DNA of 14,978 nucleotides from Bacteroidales bacterium (GTDB lineage Bacteria; Bacteroidota; Bacteroidia; Bacteroidales; Paludibacteraceae), in assembly GCA_900767385.1 (NCBI GenBank), contig CAAFYY010000103.1, positions 1 to 14,978 of the forward strand. Reading direction: 5' to 3'. Each line of letters opens with the position of its first letter. Position 1 is the first letter of the stretch. The position numbers and the translations under genes are program-made. The notes below the pieces were generated by a model. The model was not told the DNA's origin and ran no database searches. It saw nothing but the letters and a program-made list of their open reading frames with translations. Below, in pieces: positions 1 through 5,730 of the stretch.

Positions 1-4
1 CTTA

Positions 5-178
5 CATGGGTTTGTGCTACCTCGCACAAAGTTCATGCACGACTGTCATGGGTTTGTGTCAACTCGCACAAAGTTCATGTACGACTGTCATGCGTTAACT
101 GTCAATCGTCCTTTTTAACATGCATTAGAGTTTTGCGTTTGAGTTACCTTGCACAAAGTACGTGCAGACCTTGCATGG
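5..178. repeat. Degenerate 42-bp tandem repeat array with internal palindrome
   Basis: Four head-to-tail units start at about 5, 47, 89 and 132, with a period of 42, 43 and 42 bp. Units 1 and 2 are nearly identical. Unit 4 matches unit 1 at 32 of 42 positions without gaps over 137-178. Unit 3 is strongly decayed and keeps mainly a CATGCA block at 119. Units 1 and 2 each hold an imperfect palindrome: CATG, GG, a 7-bp arm TTTGTGC, a 6-nt loop, GCACAAA, GTT, CATG (5-37 and 47-79). In unit 2 the arm's last C is T, which as RNA still pairs as U-G. The first bases of the window resemble the end of another unit, so the array probably continues to the left. No coding sequence is seen. It could be a REP-like intergenic repeat or a multi-hairpin transcript end for an unseen upstream gene. 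The repeat itself is directly visible; its role is not. Confidence 0.85.
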
Positions 179-270
179 TCTCCAACAATTTTTGCAAGAC
201 ACAACATATTATATAGTATGCGTGATTGATTTTTTACCGTTCTGGTTCACAAAAAACCATAGAAAAAACT

Positions 271-278
271 TAACTTTG
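271..278 (+). promoter_or_regulatory. Candidate -7 promoter element for aspS
   Basis: TAACTTTG matches the Bacteroidetes primary-sigma -7 consensus TAnnTTTG. A clear -33 TTTG at the usual spacing is not visible, so only the -7 half is supported. Transcription would begin near 283-286, giving a leader of about 100 nt before the aspS start at 388. Confidence 0.55.
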
Positions 279-312
279 CAAACTTGAAATAGTGGGTTGG
301 TCCATGCTCTTC

Positions 313-353
313 GGTGAGATAGAACCACACCACGGGAAAGGTGGGTTATCACC
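313..353 (+). promoter_or_regulatory. Hairpin in the aspS leader
   Basis: The 5' arm at 313-331 pairs with the 3' arm at 340-353 in three blocks: GGTGA with TCACC, AACC with GGTT, and CACC with GGTG. A 5-nt bulge and two single-base bulges interrupt it, and the loop is 8 nt (332-339). It is not followed by a T-tract, so it is not a terminator. It ends 34 nt before the aspS start codon. A regulatory role is inference only, and no known leader family (for example a T-box) is recognised. Confidence 0.4.
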
Positions 354-387
354 TTATTATCAACGAATAAAAATAAAGAAATACAAT

Positions 388-2148
388 ATGTTTAGAACTT
401 CCACTTGCGGCGAATTGCGCCTCGCTGATGCTGGCAAAGAAGTAACTTTGGCTGGCTGGGTGCAAAGAGTCAGAAAAATGGGCGGTATGACATTTGTGGA
501 TCTTCGCGACCGCTATGGCATCACCCAATTGGTTTTCGACCAAGAACGCGACAACGAACTCTGCGAAAAGGCTAACAAACTTGGACGTGAGTTTGTGATT
601 CAAGCAATCGGCACCGTTGCTGAACGTACTTCGAAGAACCCTAAGAATCCAACAGGCGACATCGAAATCATCGTTAAGCAACTCAATATCATCAACGCCT
701 CTGCCCTGCCTCCATTCACCATTGAGGATGAGACCGACGGTGGCGATGATATCCGCATGCAATACCGCTATCTCGACCTCCGCCGCAACCCAGTGCGCAA
801 GAATCTGGAATTGCGTCACAAGATGGCTTTTGAGGTTCGCCGTTATCTTGACGAACATGGCTTCCTTGAGGTGGAGACTCCTGTGCTGATCAAGTCAACA
901 CCAGAAGGTGCACGCGACTTCATCGTTCCAAGTCGCATGAATCCAGGTCAGTTCTATGCCTTGCCACAAAGTCCGCAAACACTGAAACAGCTCTTGATGG
1001 TGAGCGGCTTCGACCGTTACTTCCAAATCGTGAAATGTTTCCGCGACGAAGACCTCCGCGCCGACCGTCAGCCTGAGTTCACACAAATTGACTGCGAGAT
1101 GTCGTTCGTGGAGCAGGAAGATATCATCACCTTGTTTGAGGGCATGAGCAAACACTTGTTCAAAACCTTGAAAGGTATTGAGTTTGACGGTGCTTGGCCA
1201 CGTATGACATGGCACGATGCCATGAAGTACTATGGCTCTGACAAACCAGACACACGTTTCGACATGCGCTTTGTAGAGTTGATGGATGTGCTTCAAGGTC
1301 ACGGCTTCAGCGTATTTGATCAGGCAAAATATATCGGCGGTATCTGCGTGAAAGGTGCTGCTACTTATACACGTAAGCAACTCGACGCCTTGACCGAGTT
1401 TGTTAAGAAACCACAAGTGGGTGCCAAAGGCATGGTCTATGCACGCGTAGAGGCAGATGGCAACGTGAAGTCAAGCGTTGACAAGTTCTATACTCAAGAG
1501 GTGCTCCAACAGATGAAGGCTGAGATGAAAGCAGAGCCAGGCGATTTGATTCTCATCCTCTCTGGCGATAACGTCAACAAGACACGTGTGCAACTCGGTA
1601 CTCTCCGTCTCGAAGTGGCTAACCAACTCGGCTTGAGAGACAAGAACAAATACTCTTGCCTCTGGGTGGTTGACTTCCCACTGTTTGAGTGGAGCGAAGA
1701 AGACCAACGTTACTACGCTATGCACCACCCATTCACTTCACCAAAACTTGAGGACGTGCCATTGTTGGACAACGATCCAGGTGCTGTTCGTGCCAATGCC
1801 TACGACATGGTTATCAACGGTGTTGAAGTGGGCGGCGGCAGTATCCGTATTCACGACAGCAAATTGCAACATAAGATGTTTGAGTGTCTCGGTTTCACTC
1901 CGGAACAGGCAGAGGAGCAATTTGGCTTCCTGATGAATGCCTTCAAGTTCGGTGCTCCACCTCACGGCGGTTTGGCATACGGTCTCGACCGCTTCGTATC
2001 ACTCTTTGCTGGTCTGGATTCTATCCGCGACTGCATTGCCTTCCCAAAGAACAACCAAGGTCGCGACGTGATGTTGGACGCTCCAAGTGTGATTGCTCAG
2101 TCACAACTCGACGAGTTGAACCTCTCCATCGTAGAAAAAGAGAAGTAA
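388..2148 (+). CDS. aspS: Aspartyl-tRNA synthetase (class II)
   Basis: AspRS charges tRNA-Asp with aspartate in the cytoplasm. The 586-residue product has the usual bacterial length and domain order: an N-terminal OB-fold anticodon-binding domain (about 1-110, with GWVQRVRKMGGMTFVDLRDR at 23-42), the class II catalytic core, and the bacterial GAD-type insertion. Class II motif 1 is near 159-178 (FLEVETPVLIKSTPEGARDF). Motif 2 is at 211-240 with the FRDE signature at 218-221. Motif 3 is at 528-543 (GLAYGLDRFVSL) with its conserved Arg at 535. The reading frame stays open upstream to a GTG at 292, but those 32 residues resemble nothing in the family and lie inside the leader, whereas MFRTSTCGELR is a typical AspRS start. 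The gene has its own candidate promoter and a strong terminator, so it is probably monocistronic. Confidence 0.97.
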   Translation: MFRTSTCGELRLADAGKEVTLAGWVQRVRKMGGMTFVDLRDRYGITQLVFDQERDNELCEKANKLGREFVIQAIGTVAERTSKNPKNPTGDIEIIVKQLNIINASALPPFTIEDETDGGDDIRMQYRYLDLRRNPVRKNLELRHKMAFEVRRYLDEHGFLEVETPVLIKSTPEGARDFIVPSRMNPGQFYALPQSPQTLKQLLMVSGFDRYFQIVKCFRDEDLRADRQPEFTQIDCEMSFVEQEDIITLFEGMSKHLFKTLKGIEFDGAWPRMTWHDAMKYYGSDKPDTRFDMRFVELMDVLQGHGFSVFDQAKYIGGICVKGAATYTRKQLDALTEFVKKPQVGAKGMVYARVEADGNVKSSVDKFYTQEVLQQMKAEMKAEPGDLILILSGDNVNKTRVQLGTLRLEVANQLGLRDKNKYSCLWVVDFPLFEWSEEDQRYYAMHHPFTSPKLEDVPLLDNDPGAVRANAYDMVINGVEVGGGSIRIHDSKLQHKMFECLGFTPEQAEEQFGFLMNAFKFGAPPHGGLAYGLDRFVSLFAGLDSIRDCIAFPKNNQGRDVMLDAPSVIAQSQLDELNLSIVEKEK

Positions 2149-2169
2149 TCTCTTCCCTTTCTATACAAC

Positions 2170-2207
2170 AAGCGCGAGCACCATCCGGTGTTCGCGCTTT
2201 TCTTTTG
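2170..2207 (+). terminator. Intrinsic terminator of aspS
   Basis: A 13-bp stem (2170-2182 with 2187-2199, one G-U pair) and a 4-nt loop are followed by a T-rich run. It begins 22 nt after the aspS stop codon. Confidence 0.9.
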
Positions 2208-2255
2208 TATAACCTCTCCTTACTTTATGAAAATCCGAATTTCAGGTAACCATAC

Positions 2256-2290
2256 AAAAAGAGAGCCGCACTGAAATCAGCACGGCTCTC
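2256..2290 (-). terminator. Intrinsic terminator of serC
   Basis: On the minus strand an 8-bp outer stem GAGAGCCG/CGGCTCTC (2290-2283 with 2268-2261) encloses an inner CTGA/TCAG stem, followed by five Ts (2260-2256). It lies 24 nt past the serC stop and is separate from the aspS terminator, so the two convergent genes are insulated from each other. Confidence 0.88.
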
Positions 2291-2313
2291 GGTGAGAATT
2301 ATCTTAAACTGAA

Positions 2314-3396
2314 TTATTTGTTCAATTTTTCGAATTCTTGCATGCAATCTACCAAAGCTTGAACGTCTTCGAGTTCGCAAGCGTTGTAGATAGAAGCACG
2401 GAAACCACCTACTGAACGGTGACCTTTGATGCCAACCATGCCGCGTTCTTTAGCGAATGCCATGAATGCGTCTTGTTTGTCTTCGTAGCCAGGAGCCATA
2501 ACGAAACATACGTTCATGCGTGAACGGTCTTCCTTCTCGGCTGTGCCAACGAACATAGAGTTGCGATCGATCTCGTTGTAGAGGAGGTCAGCTTTAGCGC
2601 AGTTGCGTTTGTACATACCTTCAACACCACCATTCTCTTTTACCCATTTCAAGGTCTCGTGCATTACGAAGATAGCTGATACAGGAGGAGTGTTGAACAT
2701 TGAGTGGTTCTTCTGCTCTTCTGGGCAGTGTGTGCGGTAGTCTACCATGGTTTGGAGAGGACGCTCAACTTTGCCGAGGAGGTCTTTGCGAACGATTACG
2801 AAAGTAACACCTGCAGGGCCTACGTTCTTTTGAGCACCACCGTAGATCATAGCATATTTCTTCACGTCAACAGGACGGCTCATGATGTCAGAGCTCATGT
2901 CAGCGATCAAATTGATTGGGCAGTCCATATCGTATTTGATTTCTGTGCCGTAGATTGTGTTGTTGGTTGTGATGTGGAAGTAGTCAGCATCTGTTGGGAT
3001 GGTGTAGTTCTTTGGGATATAGCTGTAAGTCTTATCCTCTGAAGAAGCTACGATTTCAACTTCGCCGTAGAATTTAGCCTCTTTAGCAGCTTTCTTAGCC
3101 CAAACACCTGTCTGGAGGTAAGCAGCTTTCTTGTTGAGCATGTTGGCAGCAACGGTGAAGAATTGTGTTGAAGCACCACCACCGAGGAACATAACTGCAT
3201 ATTCTTCTGGGATGTTCAACAATTCGCGCCACATTTGCTCTGTCTCAGCCATGATACGCTCCCAACCTGGAGTACGGTGAGAGATTTCGAGAAGACCAAT
3301 GCCAGTGTTGTCGAAGTTACGGATAGCTTCGATTGTTGATTCGATGGCCTGCTTTGGCAAGCAGCAAGGACCAGCGTTGAAATTGTGCATTTTCAT
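2314..3396 (-). CDS. serC: Phosphoserine aminotransferase
   Basis: SerC is a PLP-dependent class V aminotransferase. It converts 3-phosphohydroxypyruvate and glutamate to 3-phosphoserine and 2-oxoglutarate, the second step of serine synthesis, and also acts in pyridoxal phosphate synthesis in many bacteria. The 360-residue length is normal. The family N-terminus HNFNAGP is at residues 4-10, ISHRTPGW at 38-45, the glycine-rich FLGGGAS at 70-76, and the PLP-binding lysine is K190 in GGAQKNVGPAG. The start at MKMHNF fits Bacteroidetes homologues; a start two codons later is possible. In many Bacteroidetes serC is followed by serA, but here a terminator follows directly, so the gene is transcribed alone. 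A well-formed promoter precedes it. Confidence 0.97.
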   Translation of the reverse strand: MKMHNFNAGPCCLPKQAIESTIEAIRNFDNTGIGLLEISHRTPGWERIMAETEQMWRELLNIPEEYAVMFLGGGASTQFFTVAANMLNKKAAYLQTGVWAKKAAKEAKFYGEVEIVASSEDKTYSYIPKNYTIPTDADYFHITTNNTIYGTEIKYDMDCPINLIADMSSDIMSRPVDVKKYAMIYGGAQKNVGPAGVTFVIVRKDLLGKVERPLQTMVDYRTHCPEEQKNHSMFNTPPVSAIFVMHETLKWVKENGGVEGMYKRNCAKADLLYNEIDRNSMFVGTAEKEDRSRMNVCFVMAPGYEDKQDAFMAFAKERGMVGIKGHRSVGGFRASIYNACELEDVQALVDCMQEFEKLNK

Positions 3397-3491
3397 AATG
3401 AACTATTTATTTTTGAGTTTGTTTTCTATCCTTAGAAGGGTACGTCTGCGGTCTAATCAACCAACCAAATATAGTCCTTCAAATTTGGGTA

Positions 3492-3523
3492 CAAAGGTAC
3501 GTTATTTTCTATGAGGTAACAAA
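3492..3523 (-). promoter_or_regulatory. serC promoter (-33/-7 pair)
   Basis: On the minus strand TTTG (3523-3520) is separated by 20 bp from TACCTTTG (3499-3492). This matches the Bacteroidetes -33/-7 consensus (TTTG, 19-21 bp, TAnnTTTG). It predicts a start site near 3485 and a leader of about 90 nt. A second -7-like match, TATATTTG at 3473-3466, lies 18 bp beyond the first box and could be an alternative start. Confidence 0.72.
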
Positions 3524-3578
3524 TTTAATTACCTATTTTTTACCTTCTTTTCTTCATGAATTATTCATTCGTTTTTAC

Positions 3579-3586
3579 TATTTTTG
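3579..3586 (+). promoter_or_regulatory. Candidate -7 element for the CHR transporter pair
   Basis: TATTTTTG fits TAnnTTTG, and the upstream region is AT-rich with no convincing -33 box. It ends only 14 nt before the ATG at 3601, so the leader would be very short. That favours either a near-leaderless mRNA or use of the next ATG at 3610. Confidence 0.4.
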
Positions 3587-3600
3587 TGCGCTAAATTAAT

Positions 3601-4173
3601 ATGTTATTTATGGCATCCTTAACGTCGTTATTTTTGTCGTTCGCTAAGATAGGTGCATTCACTATCGGAGGTGGCTACGCGATGATTCCTATCATCGAAC
3701 GTGATGTGGTGGACAAACACCATTGGATTGAGAAAGAGGACTTTCTCGATCTTTTGGTCATTGCACAGACAGCACCTGGTATCCTCGCCGTAAACATGGC
3801 AATCCTTGTAGGTAACAAGATAAAAGGCTGGAAAGGTGCGCTGATCAGTGCATTCGGAGCTGCTCTCCCCTCTTTTATCATCATTCTCTGTTTTGCTTTG
3901 TTTCTGACACAGTATAAAGACAGTCCGATTTTCGAGAAGATTTTCAAGGCGGTCCGTCCTGCCGTAGTGGCCTTGATTGCCGTTCCGGTGTTCAACTTAG
4001 CAAAAACAGCAAAGATTACTTGGAAAACCTGTTGGATTCCGGTATTGGTGGCTTTGGCCATCTGGAAATTGAGCCTCTCTCCAATCTTATTGATTATCGT
4101 TGGCGGATTGGTGGGCGCTCTTATTGCCTATTTCAACATGAAAAAAGTACAGAATAAGGAGGTGAAGCAATGA
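3601..4173 (+). CDS. CHR-family (chromate-type) transporter, first half-size subunit
   Basis: This is a 190-residue integral membrane protein of the short CHR family, whose members occur as pairs of homologous half proteins that together equal one long ChrA. The family signature is clear: FAKIGAFTIGGGYAM at 14-28, QTAPGILAVNMA at 56-67, and a GAALPSF turn at 86-92. About five or six hydrophobic segments follow (about 52-70, 78-103, 118-136, 144-160, 161-178). The C-terminus is lysine-rich and probably cytoplasmic. Its partner starts within its stop codon, which implies translational coupling. CHR proteins are named for chromate efflux, but the true substrate of the short gut-type pairs is not established, so export of chromate is only a family-level guess. 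The start could also be ATG 3610, which sits better relative to the candidate promoter. Confidence 0.9.
   Translation: MLFMASLTSLFLSFAKIGAFTIGGGYAMIPIIERDVVDKHHWIEKEDFLDLLVIAQTAPGILAVNMAILVGNKIKGWKGALISAFGAALPSFIIILCFALFLTQYKDSPIFEKIFKAVRPAVVALIAVPVFNLAKTAKITWKTCWIPVLVALAIWKLSLSPILLIIVGGLVGALIAYFNMKKVQNKEVKQ
4156..4162 (+). promoter_or_regulatory. Strong Shine-Dalgarno for the second CHR subunit
   Basis: AAGGAGG lies 7 nt upstream of the ATG at 4170, inside the end of the preceding gene. A complete Shine-Dalgarno is unusual beside the AT-rich, SD-less starts of the other genes in this window. It supports the ATG at 4170 as the true start. Confidence 0.7.
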
Positions 4174-4706
4174 TTTATCTACAGTTATTCTTGACCTTCT
4201 TCAAGATTGGTCTGTTTGGTTTCGGCGGTGGCTATGCGATGTTGTCGATGATTCAGTTTGAAATTGTGGAGCATCATCCATGGCTTACCAGCATGGAATT
4301 TACAAATATGGTGGCGGTCAGCCAGATTACCCCTGGCCCTATCGGTATCAACAGTGCAACCTACGCTGGTTATCTCGCTTCGGGCACGGTGCTTGGCTCT
4401 GTGGTTGCTACTTTGGCTATCATGCTTCCTTCGTTTATCATCGTGGCATTGCTGGCATTGGCAATCAGCAAGGTGAAGACGAATCCGTATTTCAATGGTG
4501 CGATGAAGATGTTGCGTGTAGTGGTCATCGGTCTGATAGCCGCTGCTGCTTTGCTCCTTATCAACGAGGAAAACTTCGGAGAGGGATGCCGCGACATCAT
4601 CAGTTGGATTCTTTTTGGTGCCACTTTCGTTGCTACGAAATGGCTGAAAGTACATCCGATTCTTGCCATTGTTCTTGCCGCGTTGGTTGGTATCATCATC
4701 TATTAA
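4170..4706 (+). CDS. CHR-family (chromate-type) transporter, second half-size subunit
   Basis: This 178-residue membrane protein is homologous to its upstream neighbour. It repeats the signature as FFKIGLFGFGGGYAM at 10-24 and SQITPGPIGINSATYAG at 51-67, with a LPSF turn at 86-89. Hydrophobic segments lie at about 45-70, 72-100, 113-131, 143-156 and 162-178. The start overlaps the upstream stop as ATGA (4 bp), so the two proteins are very likely made together and assemble as a heterodimer. The two halves are clearly diverged: this one has TPGPIGIN where the first has APGILAVN. No terminator is visible after the gene, so some transcripts may continue into gcvH. Confidence 0.9.
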   Translation: MIYLQLFLTFFKIGLFGFGGGYAMLSMIQFEIVEHHPWLTSMEFTNMVAVSQITPGPIGINSATYAGYLASGTVLGSVVATLAIMLPSFIIVALLALAISKVKTNPYFNGAMKMLRVVVIGLIAAAALLLINEENFGEGCRDIISWILFGATFVATKWLKVHPILAIVLAALVGIIIY

Positions 4707-4747
4707 AAAATCGGGGCAAAGAGAATACGCAATCGGAAAAATATAGT

Positions 4748-4755
4748 TATCTTTG
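4748..4755 (+). promoter_or_regulatory. Candidate -7 promoter element for gcvH
   Basis: TATCTTTG matches TAnnTTTG, in the AT-rich gap between the CHR pair and gcvH. No good -33 box is seen at the expected spacing. It predicts a leader of about 40 nt. Confidence 0.55.
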
Positions 4756-4800
4756 CACCACGAAATTTAGCAAATAAATTACATCTTAATATTAAGTAAA

Positions 4801-5178
4801 ATGAACGTTCCAGCAAATTTGAAATACACGAAAGACCACGAGTGGATTCGTGTAGAAGGCAATGAAGCCTACATCGGTATCACAGACTTCGCTCAAAGCG
4901 AACTTGGTGAAATCGTATTCGTTGAAATCGAAACAGAAGGCGAGACCCTCGACAAAGAAGGTACTTTCGGTTCTGTAGAAGCTGTTAAAACTGTAGCTGA
5001 ACTCTACATGCCAGTTGGCGGTGAGGTTCTCGAAGTTAACGCTGAACTCAACGATCAACCAGAACTCGTAAATAACGATCCATACGGCAAAGGCTGGATG
5101 ATCAAAATCGCAATCACCAACGCTGCTGAGTTGGACGAGCTCATGGACGCTGAAGCTTACAAAGGTATCATCGGATAA
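4801..5178 (+). CDS. gcvH: Glycine cleavage system H protein (lipoyl carrier)
   Basis: H protein carries the aminomethyl arm between the P, T and L proteins of the glycine cleavage system, and can also serve as a lipoate donor or relay. The 125-residue length is normal. The start MNVPANLKYTKDHEW is typical of the family. The lipoylated lysine is K63 in the motif GSVEAVKTVAELYMPVGGEV (57-76), and the C-terminal NDPYGKGWMIKI block (92-103) is conserved. No gcvP, gcvT or lpd gene is in the window, so the partners lie elsewhere. The gene appears to have its own promoter and ends at a strong terminator. Confidence 0.97.
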   Translation: MNVPANLKYTKDHEWIRVEGNEAYIGITDFAQSELGEIVFVEIETEGETLDKEGTFGSVEAVKTVAELYMPVGGEVLEVNAELNDQPELVNNDPYGKGWMIKIAITNAAELDELMDAEAYKGIIG

Positions 5179-5183
5179 TTTTG
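5176..5183 (+). promoter_or_regulatory. Possible -7 element for folK, overlapping the gcvH stop codon
   Basis: TAATTTTG fits TAnnTTTG and begins in the gcvH stop codon. There is no TTTG at -33. If used, transcription would start near 5190 and the folK mRNA would carry the downstream hairpin as its leader. It could easily be chance in AT-rich sequence. Confidence 0.25.
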
Positions 5184-5197
5184 TACCAAACGCTATT

Positions 5198-5239
5198 AAC
5201 ATCCGGAAAGAGTCTGCTCTTTTCGGATGTTATTTTTTT
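5198..5239 (+). terminator. Intrinsic terminator of gcvH, abutting folK
   Basis: A 15-bp stem (5198-5212 with 5217-5231, one G-U pair) and a TCTG loop are followed by seven consecutive Ts (5233-5239). The T-tract ends 2 nt before the folK ATG at 5242. The minus strand lacks a T-tract after the hairpin, so it acts for + transcription only. Confidence 0.9.
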
Positions 5240-5241
5240 AT

Positions 5242-5730
5242 ATGGCTCAACTCATCCTCTCTATTGGCACCAATCTTGGCAATAAACGCCAGAACCTTCT
5301 TGACGCAATCCAATTGATTGAATCTGAAGTGGGTTCATGTATACGCATTTCTCCATTCTATAAATCTGAACCATGGGGCTTTGATTCAGACAATAGTTTT
5401 TTGAATGGCATCGTTGTCGTCACGACCGACCTCAAGCCAATGGAGGTGCTTGATATAACCCAAGGGATTGAACGACAGCTTGGCCGAAAGGCGAAATCAA
5501 TCAACGGATATGCAGACCGTCTGATTGATATTGACATCGTCGATTACGACAGACAGAATGTGGAGTCTGAACGTCTGACGCTACCCCACCGACTGATGAA
5601 CGAAAGGAATTTTGTGCTGAAACCGTTATGTGATGTTCTCCCTGATTGGGAACATCCTTTGTTGAAGAAAACAGCGTTGGAATTATTGGCTGAATCGCCC
5701 GATGAATCGATTCTGGAAACAGAATTATAA
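5242..5730 (+). CDS. folK: 2-amino-4-hydroxy-6-hydroxymethyldihydropteridine pyrophosphokinase (HPPK)
   Basis: HPPK transfers pyrophosphate from ATP to 6-hydroxymethyl-7,8-dihydropterin in folate synthesis. The 162-residue length is typical. Motifs in order: ILSIGTNLGNK at 5-15, SPFYKSEPWGF near 40-50, FLNGIVVV near 55-62, the metal- and ATP-binding RLIDIDIVDYD near 99-109, and LTLPHRLMNERNFVLKPL near 118-135. The frame extends upstream to an ATG at 5227, but that lies inside the terminator stem and adds only five unrelated residues, so ATG 5242 is preferred. The stop overlaps the end of the convergent DUF3078 gene by 6 bp. How the gene is transcribed is unclear, because a strong terminator immediately precedes its start: read-through, or the weak promoter at 5176, are the options. 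Confidence 0.94.
   Translation: MAQLILSIGTNLGNKRQNLLDAIQLIESEVGSCIRISPFYKSEPWGFDSDNSFLNGIVVVTTDLKPMEVLDITQGIERQLGRKAKSINGYADRLIDIDIVDYDRQNVESERLTLPHRLMNERNFVLKPLCDVLPDWEHPLLKKTALELLAESPDESILETEL

Noticed and set aside
5..178. CRISPR array
   Set aside because: The units abut with no unique spacers between them, the copies decay, and no cas gene is present. It is a simple tandem repeat.
313..353. T-box or tRNA-like element in the aspS leader
   Set aside because: There is no T-box consensus, no antiterminator/terminator pair and no cloverleaf. Only a single bulged hairpin is supported.
292..387. N-terminal extension of AspRS from a GTG at 292
   Set aside because: The 32 extra residues have no family similarity, overlap the leader hairpin, and begin close to the likely transcription start. 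MFRTSTCGEL at 388 is the standard start.
349..1416. Antisense open frames within aspS (349-858 and 895-1416, minus)
   Set aside because: They are shadows of a strongly conserved gene. Their products have no domain logic, and no promoter or start signal supports them.
3675..4655. Antisense frames opposite the CHR transporter genes
   Set aside because: The opposite strand encodes clear family signatures, and these frames are composition by-products.
5227..5241. Upstream ATG for folK at 5227
   Set aside because: It lies inside the 3' arm of the gcvH terminator stem and adds five residues not seen in HPPK proteins.
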